Assembly (NCBI GenBank): GCA_030998225.1
Contig: JAPYXD010000555.1
Coordinates: 3,906,001-3,970,000 of the forward strand
Direction: 5' to 3'
DNA from: Diplolepis rosae
Lineage: Eukaryota; Arthropoda; Insecta; Hymenoptera; Diplolepididae
DNA: 64,000 nt
Translations under genes and position numbers: made by a program
The notes under the pieces: model-generated
Told to the model about the DNA's origin: nothing
Databases searched by the model: none
Seen by the model: the letters and a program-made list of their open reading frames with translations, nothing else
Part shown: in pieces, positions 35,301-47,300 of the stretch
Layout: the number at the start of each line of letters is the position of its first letter
Numbering within the stretch: position 1 is the stretch's first letter

Positions 35301-38300
35301 TACTTCAAAAACTGTTTGAGCGATTATTTAATACGTACTTTAAGAAAAAATGCGCATTTCATCGGGAAAAAAATTAAACAGATAAAAAAGGTCTCTTTAA
35401 TAATAACACAGGTCTGCAAATAATGGGTTTGTATTTGTTGTTGGAAAACGAAAGATCATTTCCGGGGTATATGTACAGGGCGCAAGAAATTTTTTTCGTT
35501 TTTTCTCAAATGTCATCATTTAGCACTACTCTTTCCCTTCAAAATGAGCTATTGAACAGTCACGAGCATACGGCCATATCAAGTTTTGACATTTATCCGA
35601 ACAACCTTATGAGCATTCACATTGACTCTTTGGTGCATACCATTTATGCATACCAATTCAATGCAGTTTTTTCCAAATTAACTCTTTAAAAATGATCTAA
35701 ATTTAAGGAATGATGTCTTATTTTCTTCTTTGAACATTTTTAGAAAATATTTAAAATATTTAATCGCTGCTAATGCCCTTAAAAGTGTTGATGAAATCAA
35801 AGAATATTATAAATATGGCTCTTTTTTCAAGAAATTTTATTGACTATTTAAAGAAAAGAGAACAGTTATAATTTACTTGTGATTGGTCATGACAACACAC
35901 TTGTACAATAAACCAATGAAATTGAGCGTTAATACTAGCCTAGGAAGTACAACCAATCACTTGGCTTATTTTAAATTAAACAATTACGGTGATTGGAGGA
36001 TATTAGAGATTTAAAAATAAAATAAGATAAACCCCTAAAAAAACCCTGAATAAAAAAAACCACTAAATTTTCCCACTAAAGAATTTCTCCCCCTAAATTT
36101 CTCACTAAAGGACCAAAAATCCCCTAAATCTAGTGGAAAACCCCTAATCCGCCAACACTGAAATAATCTCTTATTTTCTAACTGTTAATCAGAAATGTTG
36201 AAAAATTAAATAAGTTACATAAAAAAATAGCTGTAGTTAGAAAATGAGAGATTAATTTAAAAAGTTATTACTGCGGAGTCTTTTAAAATTGTCTAAAGAA
36301 GAAAATATGCCATCGTTCTTTGGAATATGATTTTTAAAGAGTAAACTTGGAAAAAACTGCATTGAATTTTGCCCTATAGTATCTGTTATTACAAAAGAGA
36401 TTTTTTATATTTTCAATTTTTTCTCCAAAACAATGACCATTTTTTTCTTCGAATATGTGCTAAATAATAGCCCAAACAGTTTTTAAAGTGTTAATCAATT
36501 AACTTTTCCAAGGACTTCCCAGCCACGGTTGAACCTTTTTAAACTAACCAGAATTCTGGTTATTTCAATCAGAAATATATTTAAAATATTTTTTTTAGAA
36601 ATTTTTGGTTAACCCTCTGCCTGTTTATACCGTTAGAAATTTCTACCGTAATTTGTCGAAACACATAACTGGAGTTTTATTCAGTTACACACTCTAAAAA
36701 CAAATTGGCATGAGAACAAATCCTTTAACAGTTAAAGGATTGTCGTTTTAAATGTTGTCCTCTTACTGTTCAATTATAGCCTTTCCTATGGAAATGAAAT
36801 CCTTTGTCGTACAAAGGAAATATAATTTTGGGGATGGTAGAAAAAAATTGTATGATATAACCTAATAAGAAATGTACACAAGTCCAACTTTGACATATGC
36901 CAATTTTAAATCGATCATTTTCAATACTATAATAACGACTCGTTTTAGATTTCATCTTAAAGAAATTTTAAGATAGAACTTTGATGAAAACTATAATATT
37001 CAATGGAATTCAAGGACGCTTTTGCAAAATCATTTCAAAAAAGGACGACTAATCACCCTTCGATGGTTAAAAGCATCAAAGATTAATAAATTTATAATGC
37101 TTCCATCGACAGAAACAATAAAAAATGAGGTTATGCGGATAAAAATTGTTTGTTTTGGTATACGTAACTTCCAAAATTTTCACGTTTTACTCTGGGATTC
37201 TTAATATTTTAAAGACATCCTAGCCAGGAAATAAAAAACAATAGGCTAAAATCGTTGTGAATTGCGCGTATTTTAAAATTGCAGATTCAAAATATTTTTG
37301 TTTAATTGTGTTGTGGGCATTTGAATCGGTTAGCTTTTTCAATCGGCAATTTGATCCCAGCCCGATTAAATCATTACTTTGTTAAATTGTTTTTACGCTT
37401 CTTCTATTCGTAAAAATTTGTTTTACTGATGTTTATCGTGATTTCACAATTGAGATAAACAATTCACGAAAAGTATCTTGACGATATAAATTTTATGGAC
37501 TTTGACACTTAATCGTAAAACTACGATTCAACGTCATTGAAACAAATTTATACGATTGAAAAGTCCCGAACGCAATTCAACAATGTTTCGATGCAATCGT
37601 TTTCAGATAAAACTGCACATGCAGAAATCTTCAATCATAAATTTTAAGATACGCAATTCACAGAAATTTCAATCAATCGTTTCTTTTTTCCTGGATACAA
37701 ATGCAATCCTTTAATAGTTGCAGAATTTCTTTTCAAAGTCAAAAGAAATCGTTTATCGATAATAATATTTTCATTTTACAGATGAGTTTTTTAACAGTAA
37801 AACTATTCTGTTGATAGACAAAAGAAATCTGCTTAATTTCAATGGATGCATTCTAAAAGGAACGTAATTTCACTACCAATAGTTTTTTTAGAGTACAGTT
37901 TCGCAAAATTAAAATGGAATTTCAGAAAATTCAGTTACTTTTTAGTAAATTTAAGAAAAAATTTTTTAATTTCCATTTACAAAGTGATGAATATTCTGAT
38001 ACTTGTATCTTGAAATTCTGAAAATTGTAACAGGAATAATTTTACGTTTTGGGTAAGTAAAGTTTTACGCGGTTACATATAACTCAAAATTTTGTTACAG
38101 AATCGTAATTTTATAATAAATTTTACAAAAATTCTGTTATAATTTAGTAGTTTTGAGATACATTTTATGAAAATTCATTCGAATTTCATAGTATTGAGAA
38201 AGTGTCAAAAAATTAAGTTCATTTTTCGCAATTTTAATATACTTTTACTCAAAAACATCATAAATATAGTCAAATTTTACGCTACATTTGTAACATCAAA

Positions 38301-41300
38301 ATTTTTCAAATTTCCGAACGTTTTTAACAGTGTATAGTTATCTTCATTTTTACACTGTAGCATGTATTTTTCGGTGTTTCCACCAGGTGATTAAAGTAAC
38401 GATTTTTGACAATGACCGTCACTACCACAGGCAAAAGGTTAAAGACGTTAGAAATTGTTATTATATTTCTAATTGAACCCGTTAAATAAAGGAAACATTT
38501 TATTGATTCTAGGTTTCTACATGTTTATGTTAAAAATTAAAAGAATTTTGTTTTAACTATTTAAGAAATGGTAAAGAAGATTAAAATGGTCGTAAATAGA
38601 CTATTCCTGGTTTCTGTGATAATAAAAATATTAATTTTAAGAAAACATCATCGTTATTAAAACTAAAAATAGGCTATCTACCTCCATTGGTTTACATAGA
38701 GCTGCTAATAATTTCCTGAGTATTACATGTACGCAGAAAAAAGATTCGTAAAATTTACAAGAAATTTGGTATTTACTTTTACAACTTAACGATTTAGTAA
38801 ATTTTACAAGAAGTTCAGATCAATCAACTGATTTTTTGTACGTTTTACCTATCTTTCAGCAAAATCTATTAAATTTGGCTCTTTTCGTATTTTGTAGATT
38901 AAAATAAAAAATAAAATTTTTTTCTGATCTTTCTAAATCATTTCAGTCGATTATGTCGATCATTAGAAGAGTGTATCACTGTATGTGATAACGGAACTCT
39001 ACTATATCGACCTTATCAACCCATGATTCAGAATTAATGTAACGTCTCGCAAGACTAGATGGAATTTTTAATCATAATTATTAAGAAATTTTCTGTGAAA
39101 AAAGGAACGCTTCCACTCCGCTGGGTATCGAGCCCCAGGTCCTTTCGATTGCCGGTCGAATGCTCTGTCATCTGAGCTACGGAGGTTCCACAACTTTTCT
39201 CACAGAAACTTGTTAACGCCTAATCATGGCTACGGATAAACCGGGAACTATTTTCTGATCTTTCTAAATCATTTCAGTGGATTATGTCGATCATTAGAAG
39301 AGTGTATCACTGTATGTGATAACGGAACTCTACTATATCGACCTTATCAACCGGCAATCGAAAGGACCTGGGCTCGATACCCAGCGGAGTGGAAGCGTTC
39401 CTTTTTTCACAGAAAATTTCTTAATAATTATGATTAAAAATTCCATCTAGTCTTGCGAGACGTTACGTTAATTCTGAATCATGGGTTGATAAGGTCGATA
39501 TAGTAGAGTTCCGTTATCACATACAGTGATACACTCTTCTAATGATCGACATAATCGACTGAAATGATTTAGAAAGATCAGAAAATAGTTCCCGGTTTAT
39601 CCGTAGCCATGATTAGGCGTTAACAAGTTTCTGTGAGAAAAGTTGTGGAACCTCCGTAGCTCAGATGACAGAGCATTCGACCGGCAATCGAAAGGAGCTG
39701 GGCTCGATACCCAGTGGAGTGGAAGCGTTCCTTTTTTCACAGAAAATTTCTTAAAAAATAAAATGTTTTCAAAGGCTTAATATTTACAATATAGAATTTT
39801 GGATAAAAATTAACTATTGAATGACCGGCAGATAGTACTCGAAAAGTATTTATCTAGTCTAGTATTCTTACCCGGTTCCATCCTATTAATTCTCCTATCA
39901 TACCATGATAACGATTAAAAATACCCACAGATTGAGTTGTTCCTGTTACCATAGGAGATAACAACTAAAACAAAGTTTATTTTTTTATATTTCAAGTGCT
40001 TAATAACTTTTATACATTCTTACATAAAATAAGTTCTATCTGATTGAAGATTATTCTCTTCAGTATTATGTAAAAGTACTTACGGTTATAAAGAAATGAT
40101 TGGAATGATCAGAGATTCTATATTTATCATCTAGAATAAAATGTGGATTTAATCTGTTCTGTTCATATGCAGCGAAAATGCCAAATTCTCTAATTGGCTC
40201 CAGTAGTGTGGCACAATAACCATTAGTTATGATTAAATTTGATGTAATGAAAGCCCCAAGACATATTAAAGCTCGTGCACGTGACCAGAATGAAACAATG
40301 GCTTCATCCCTCAAGTCACAAGGCTCCGAGATTATAACGCTTGTTTCTGCTTCGTCATCAAATGCGCCTGAGGACATATAATTTCAAAAATGCAGACCAA
40401 GATTCGCAAATTGCGACAGTATCGACAGACTGACATACTAACAAATATCGATGTGAAAATCTCTTTTTTCATTTAAAGGGTCTCAAAAGGTGAAGATTGA
40501 ATGAAAATTTGAAAAGTAATATTTTACATAAAAACCTAAAATTTTTTATTTTTCGTGCTTAATGTAAAAAATTTTCTTTTCAATTACAGTCGGGACTCGT
40601 TTATTGGGACATTAAAGAATCGAGACACTTCATCGTTCTCCTTACCCCCAATATTTAAAAGCCACGCGACGCGTCAATCAATTTCGATGACACAGCGGTG
40701 ACCGCGGTTGACTCGACGAACCAATCAAACGCTTCCCCTCAAACGAGCCCCATTAGGTAGGAGTCCCTAGCCCTACCGCGTCCTGATAAACGAGACCCGT
40801 TCGATTCGAGGTTGTCCCGATAAACGAGTCCCGACTGTGTTTTGTTTCATTCCATTAAGCATAAATGATGATAATTGAGATAACCAAGTTGACGTCACAG
40901 GCCATGTGGTAGGGATAGACAGTAAGTTAGGTTGGTCTTGGACGGAAGAAATAAAGGGTTTCCCAATAGGGGTGATATGATTTTGAATGTCCCTATCGGG
41001 CTCATTTGAACTGAAATTTTTGACGTCTGCTGTCAGTTGTCATCAGTAAGGTTTGCCATTTAATCATGAGTAGTTTCACGCTTCCACAACGTTTGGAAAT
41101 TGTCCAATTATTTTATCAAAATTTGAGAAGTTTTGTCGGTGTTCAAAGAGCATATCGTGCAAAATATGGTCGTCATTCTGCTCCATCCGCGCTCTCAATT
41201 CGTCGAATAATCGATAAGTTGGAGAGTGAATTTACTCTATTGGATACTAAGCCTAAAAATCGTTTGCGTACCGCACGTTCTACACAGAATATAGCCGCCG

Positions 41301-44300
41301 TACAGGCCAGTATCGAGGAAAACCGTGAATTGTCCGTGCCACGCCGATCTCAGGAATTGGGCCTGTCCAGGATGACTACCTGGCGTATTTTACGATTGGA
41401 TCTTGGCCTGCATCCCTATAAGATGATTCTGGCCCAAGAACTGAAGCCTAATGACCATCGTTTGCGTCGGGAGTTCGCAGATTGGGCTCTGGAATCAATT
41501 GAAAATGATCCCAATTTTCATCAAAAAATCATCTTTTCTGATGAGGCGCATTTTTGGCTCAAGTCTCGGGGGACATTTGACCGATATATTGTTTAAATCA
41601 TAAATGGCATAGAATATCCAATATAATAAAAAAGATTTCGATCAATTCCGAATGAATATTCAGTGTTTTTTTTCAATTTCAAAACATGTCACCCTTATTG
41701 GGAAACCCTTTATATGGGAATCATTGGGAAATTGATGAAACAAAATTTTCTAGCGTAAAAGTAAGTCATAAATTTATTATTAATTATATTTTTCAAGTGC
41801 AAAATTCATTTCCGCTTATTTTGAGTACCTACTTGTCGCTTGTCATTCTTTTAATTTTTTAATATAAAATAAAATGTCATAAATTTGTAGGTTAGATTTG
41901 AAGAATGTGTTGCAAACGAGAACATGCTTATCGATACATTCTTCAAATCTTTCAAAACAAACGGTCATCATAACCTACAAATTTATGACATTTTATTTTA
42001 TATTAAAAAATTAAAAGAATGACAAGCGACAAGTAGGTACTCAAAATAAGCGGAAATGAACTTTACACTTGAAAAATGTAATTATTAATAAATTTATGAC
42101 TTACTTTTACGCTAGAAAATTTTGTTTCATCAATTTCCCAATGATTCCCATATATTTCTTTCGTCCAAGACCAACCTAACTTACAGTCTATCCCTACCAG
42201 ATGGCCTGTGACGTCAACTTGGTTATCTCAATCTAATCTAAAATTTGATTCAATCCGGTTCTCAGAATCAATCTGTGCAAAGTTGAGATAATTTAAGCTT
42301 TTTAAGATATGCAATAAGTAGGTTTCAACTGATTTTAATTTATAATTATTCAATATTTTATTACATACTCAATTAAAATAAAATTATAACTGTTATTTCA
42401 CAGTATAATATGTGTAGATTGTGCATACAGAATTGAAGCAAAAGTACGTTACAGAAGGTAAATATTAATGATCCAATTTAGATTCCTAAAGTGAATACTA
42501 ATTTTTACAAGTTTTGGACTTTTTACTCTTAAGTGTAGTACGAGCAGGGTACCGGGTGGGGATAGACCGCTGCAGACGCGCAGTAAAGAGGTGAGGTTGA
42601 TCACGTAACCCCATCTGTATGTATGGCAACCAAAGCCAGCTAATTTTTCTAAAAAGCTGACCTTTTTTTTAAATAGCTTTTTAATAAGTCCGCAACTACG
42701 GTTTTTTTTAATTTCTTCGTTAAGGTCTTAGCTTTAAATTAAATAGTTTTTTTTTCATCTTCATCGACAAATTTGGGCGAAAATTATTAAAACATTTCAT
42801 CTATCCACCACTTTGCAGGCCTCACAGACCGGTCCCTATATCCTCTATTGTCCTCTATATTCAGTTGAGGTCCCTAAAGTCCCCTATTTTCACGATTTGG
42901 TCCCTAAAATACCTTATTTTCAGCCATTAGTGTGCATTTTTTAAAATTTGTATAAAATCGAGGTATATAAACGTTGCATTCGTCTAATGACCTCACTATT
43001 TTGAAACTGTCATTAAATAATGTTTTAATTTCGAGCGCTTTTATTCAAGAAATTATGATTGGTCTATGTACGCACTGCCTCAGCCAATAACATCAGCGGA
43101 GACTAGATATAAGGAGACCAATCTCTTATGGCCGTACTTCACAAAACACGAAATGATGTTCTGCCAAGTACTTAGTTAGGAAACTTCCCGATGAGGGCAC
43201 GTGTGTTCCCTGAGTGCAAAATGGCGGCATCCACGGTTTATAAGCATCGTGTATTAGACGTCAGCATTTTGCACCCAGGGAACACACATGCCCTCATCGG
43301 GAAGTTTTGTAACTATGTACTTGGCAGAACTTCATTTCGGGAATGGATATATGGAGATTGGTCTCCTTCTATCTAGTCTCCATGGGTAAAGTCATGGAGA
43401 ATAGACATCAGGAGACCAAACTAAAGGAGGAATTACACCGCTGCATGCAGGCATTATGCATGCAGGTTACCATGGTAACATATTAGTGGGAAAGAAACAG
43501 GAAAATTGTCGGTCTCTTTCTCTCTTGTATGTTACCATGGTAACCTGCATGCATAATGCCTGCATGCAGAGGTGTAGTTCCTCCTTAATGTAACTGAAAA
43601 TCAGTATCTTTTTGTCGGAAGTACATTGATTGAGTACGGGAACGTCCCAAGAGATGGCGCTCCTGCAAGTAGCGTAAAAAAAAAGGAAATCCGGTGTGTA
43701 CCTTTGCATGCATGCAGGTTGTCATGGTAAAATTTATTTATTATAAGAATGTTTACAAAAATTTACAAATATTAATCTTAATTTGCGGTTATGTTAGAAT
43801 ATTTTGAGCGAACAGAAGGAAGCCGCCATTTTTTTACGCCACTTGCATTCGCGCCATCAATCGGGAAGTTCTTGTACCTTTTCCATGTACTTCCGACAAA
43901 AACGTGCTCAAATTTTGTGAAGTTCATGCATAAGAGATTGGTCTCCTTATCATTCGGAATTTAAAAGACCTAAGAATTTAAAAAGAAGTCTATAGATGTA
44001 ACCGATACAGTAGTATTGTATTAGTAATTTATTTAAACTTAGAATTAAGTCAAGAAAACTCATATTGTGTTATTAGAAGTATACTTATTAATAAAAAGAC
44101 TGAAATTTAAGGTAATAACATTCATTCTTTAACCAAAGTATAAAACATATAAAAAAAGGAAATTTTGTTGAGCGTTAATTGAAATTTAATTTAATTAGTC
44201 TTACATACTCTATAAATCTGAATCAGTCAAAATCTACTGATTATCAGTGAAATTTGACTGATTCAAATAGCTAAAAAGAGGTTACTGTAAATCAGTCAAA

Positions 44301-47300
44301 TTTCACTGATTACTTCAGTGGAAATTAACTGATTTGTCAGTGAAAAATATTTTTGTACTGATGTATCAGCGAAAAGGCAAATTACTGATTCAATCAGTGA
44401 AAATTCGACTGATTCAGATTTAGAGAGTACATAGTCGTGATATGTAGGTAATTTCCTATTTAATACTCACGTCCGAAAATTTGTGAAGTACAGTTGTGTA
44501 CAAAAATATAAATATATTTATTGAATTTGAAAATCTTTCTGTGGAAATAAAGACGCTTTCGACTGCGCTGGGATTCGAGCCCAAGTCTTTCGATTGCCGG
44601 TCGACTGCTCTTTCAAACTCAACTAATTAATTTGAATATATTTATTACTTACTAAAATAAAAAGTATTACGTCTTTATTTACCTTTTATTAAGATTTTAT
44701 TCTTTTCAATAACTTTCTTTCTTACTTAATTTTTGTTAAAAAATGCACCCTATGAGCGTAAAAAAGGTCCCTATGGGCAAGAAAAAAGGTCCCTATACAC
44801 CCTATTTTTTATCCCAAAAGGACTGTGAGGCCTGACTTTGCCATAAGACCAATGTTTAATATGCTGACTTTTGAAGTCGATTATTTGTTTAAACAATCAG
44901 TCAACCCCCCTCAAATTTTCAGAATTTGTTTAGTCGTATTTGAACTTCACATAAAATAAAAATCAAGTCTTTTGTTCGAAGATGCTACGGTGCTCGTACT
45001 ACCTTAAACATAATTTCGCTTCGACACAAAAGTTAATGAGAGTAGAAACTTCAAAGATTAACTAGTTTCAGTGGAGTAAATGCCTTCACACCTTCACAGG
45101 TGCCAGCGATCGCAAATAAAGTGCATAGGTATAAATTTAATTTCAAATTAATTAGGTGAGTTTGGAATTTTTGTCACTGCTTATATTATCGGAAGTTCAC
45201 TAGTCGTGTATCAGATAGGATACGTTGTCGACAGGTGTCCTCGTAGACAATTTCAAACTCTTATATTTCAAATAATGCAATTGAATTCAAATATTTAAAG
45301 AATTTGAAAATCTTTTCTGTGGAGAAAAAGACGCTTTCGACTACTCGAAAGACCTGGGCTCCAATCCCAGCGCAGTCGAAAGCGTCTTTTTTCCACAGAA
45401 AAGATTTTCAAATTCTTTAAATATATAAATTTAATGTGATATTCAACGATTATCGACGCACATAAAGAAGTGGCACAAAGATGGATGCTGACACATGGTC
45501 AGAAGCTTCTGAACATGCTATAAGAGAAAACAACAAAAATTACATTGGAACCCCGTAGGAGTAAAGCTCTGCGGGCAAGAATTTGGGGGAAGGTGGACCG
45601 GCATATCTTGCGGTCGTGTGCCGTCAACGAAATTGCGTATCATCTTTGATCTTTTGACATCGACAGTGACAGCCCAGACGAGACAAGAATCAACATAATA
45701 ATGAGATTAAAAAGCACAACATATAAAGAATTAGTTGACACAGGTTCAACACATTCGTATATTAGCAAAGTGTTTTTTGACCAGATAAAAGAATTAGATT
45801 ACGAAATTGAAAAAATATCCAGTAATAAATTGATAGTCGCAGACGGACAAGCATTAAAAAAATTCGAAAAATAGGTTCTAATGAGCCCTAAGATACGACT
45901 TGCAATGTCGGGTCTGGCGAAAAACCAGGACACTCAAAAATCTTTCATATAAGCCCTAAAAAAGGTCACTAACTTCACTCTCTTCCTCTAATCGCCACAC
46001 ATATAAGGGGCAAAATTCGTCAAGTGTACCCACCTAAAAACTTTTTGTCTCCGATTTCCTTGAAAGTCCGCGAAATTTATGGAGATATATATTTTTTGTA
46101 TTTCGGACACAAGCATGTAGAAAGTGGACAAAATTGTTTACATGAACTTGCTGCTTTTCTCAAGTATCACATACCCTTAAAGTAGTTGTGCGAAAAAACA
46201 GGTTTCTAAAAAAAAAGTTTCTATGATTTTAAGACTTGAAATGATATTATCAGTCGTTTTTTATGAAAGAAAAATCATTATCTTTCTTGAAAACAATTAA
46301 AACTTAGAAAAAATAATACTTTTGAAAATTTTTTTTGTAAAAGAATTTTTCTGATATAATATTTTCTACAACTCTACCATTTCCAATTTTGAAAATAAGT
46401 AAATAATCTTCAAATATACAGTACCGGTCAGAATTGTTGGACCACCTGTTTTTCGATAATTGCTTAAATTATCCTAATTTAAATTATGTGAATGAAAAAA
46501 TTTGTTCTCTTAATTATATTCAAAGCTATCAAAATTCTTCATAAAATGAGCCCAGCATGAATTCGTTTTGTTAAGTTTTGATGAAGTTATTGCAGAAAAA
46601 ATCAAAATTTCAATGCTTTCTTTAATTATTAATAACTTTCGAAATAATCAAAATTTTTAATGTTCTTGGACTAATTATAAAGCTAAATTTCTACAAAATC
46701 GAACAAAATTCTTGGAAATGATATGTCATTTTTTTCTTATATACTGCTCAAGGTTAAAGTACAAATAAAAAAGTTTAAAAAATTCCAATATTCCTTTTGC
46801 TGAGAAAAGCATTTTCATAAGATATATAAAACATATAATCATGAATTTTGTATCGGATTCCCTTAAAATATATATTCATATGATCGTTATTATGATTTAC
46901 CTACACATGAAATGTTTTCCAAATTTCCCTACTTTATTGTTACAATTTCAACTTTTTGCATTATGCAAGAAAAAAATTATAAATTTATAATGACGATTTA
47001 CTACGATTCTGTAGAATCTTAGCTTTTAAATGAGCCTAAACAAATTAAAAAATGTTGATTCTTTCGAAAGTTATTTAAAATTTAAAAAAATATTAAAATT
47101 TGGACTTTTTTGCAATAACTTCTTCAAAATTTAACGAAACGACTTCATTCCAGACTAATTTTAGAAATAATTTTTATGGCTTCCACATTATTAAGAGTAC
47201 CAATTTCATCACTCACAGAATTGAATTTAAGATAATTTATGCAATCATCCAAAAACAGGTAGTCCCACAATTCTGACCAGTAGTGTAGTTATTTAAAAAA

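Larger units (their letters stand above)
38930..39760. repeat. Large foldback cluster of tRNA-like units
   Basis: A unit of [TTCTGATCTTTCTAAATCA..., CATGATTCAGAATTAA..., TTTTCTGTGAAAAAAGG, tRNA-like core, CTTTTCTCACAGAAAC, CCGGGAACTA...] occurs forward from 38930 and inverted to 39755. The arms switch orientation at about 39351, so most of the region folds on itself over more than 350 bases. A diverged partial unit without the tRNA core lies at 52165-52390. TTTCTGTGAAAA and TTTTCTCACAGAAA around each core act like inner inverted ends. It lies in intron 3 of gene B. Confidence 0.8.
40874..42232. repeat. Long palindrome with a one-arm insertion
   Basis: The arms are 40874-40953 plus 41711-41908 on the left, and 41936-42232 on the right, around a 27-base centre. 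They are nearly identical. The left arm is split by a 757-bp transposon with TA on both sides, and the right arm shows the uninterrupted site. A 20-base extra segment near the centre of the right arm is the other main difference. Confidence 0.9.
42827..44833. mobile_element. hAT-like shell with nested foldbacks
   Basis: Ends AGGCCTCACAG...CTGTGAGGCCT are inverted and followed inward by GGTCCCTA repeats. The flanks CACTTTGC and GACTTTGC make an 8-bp duplication with one mismatch, as in hAT elements. No transposase is readable. The interior holds nested palindromes (43098-43948), a MITE (44206-44429) and a tRNA-like unit (44536-44627). Confidence 0.7.

Noticed and set aside
37022..37204. 60-codon frame similar to one at 54714-54905
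   Set aside because: Similarity follows nucleotide identity of two transposon copies (36691-37894 and 54390-55200); both frames drift freely.
39114..39721. Functional tRNA-Ala genes
   Set aside because: C at position 33, acceptor mismatches and embedding in repeated foldback units argue for tRNA-derived mobile copies.
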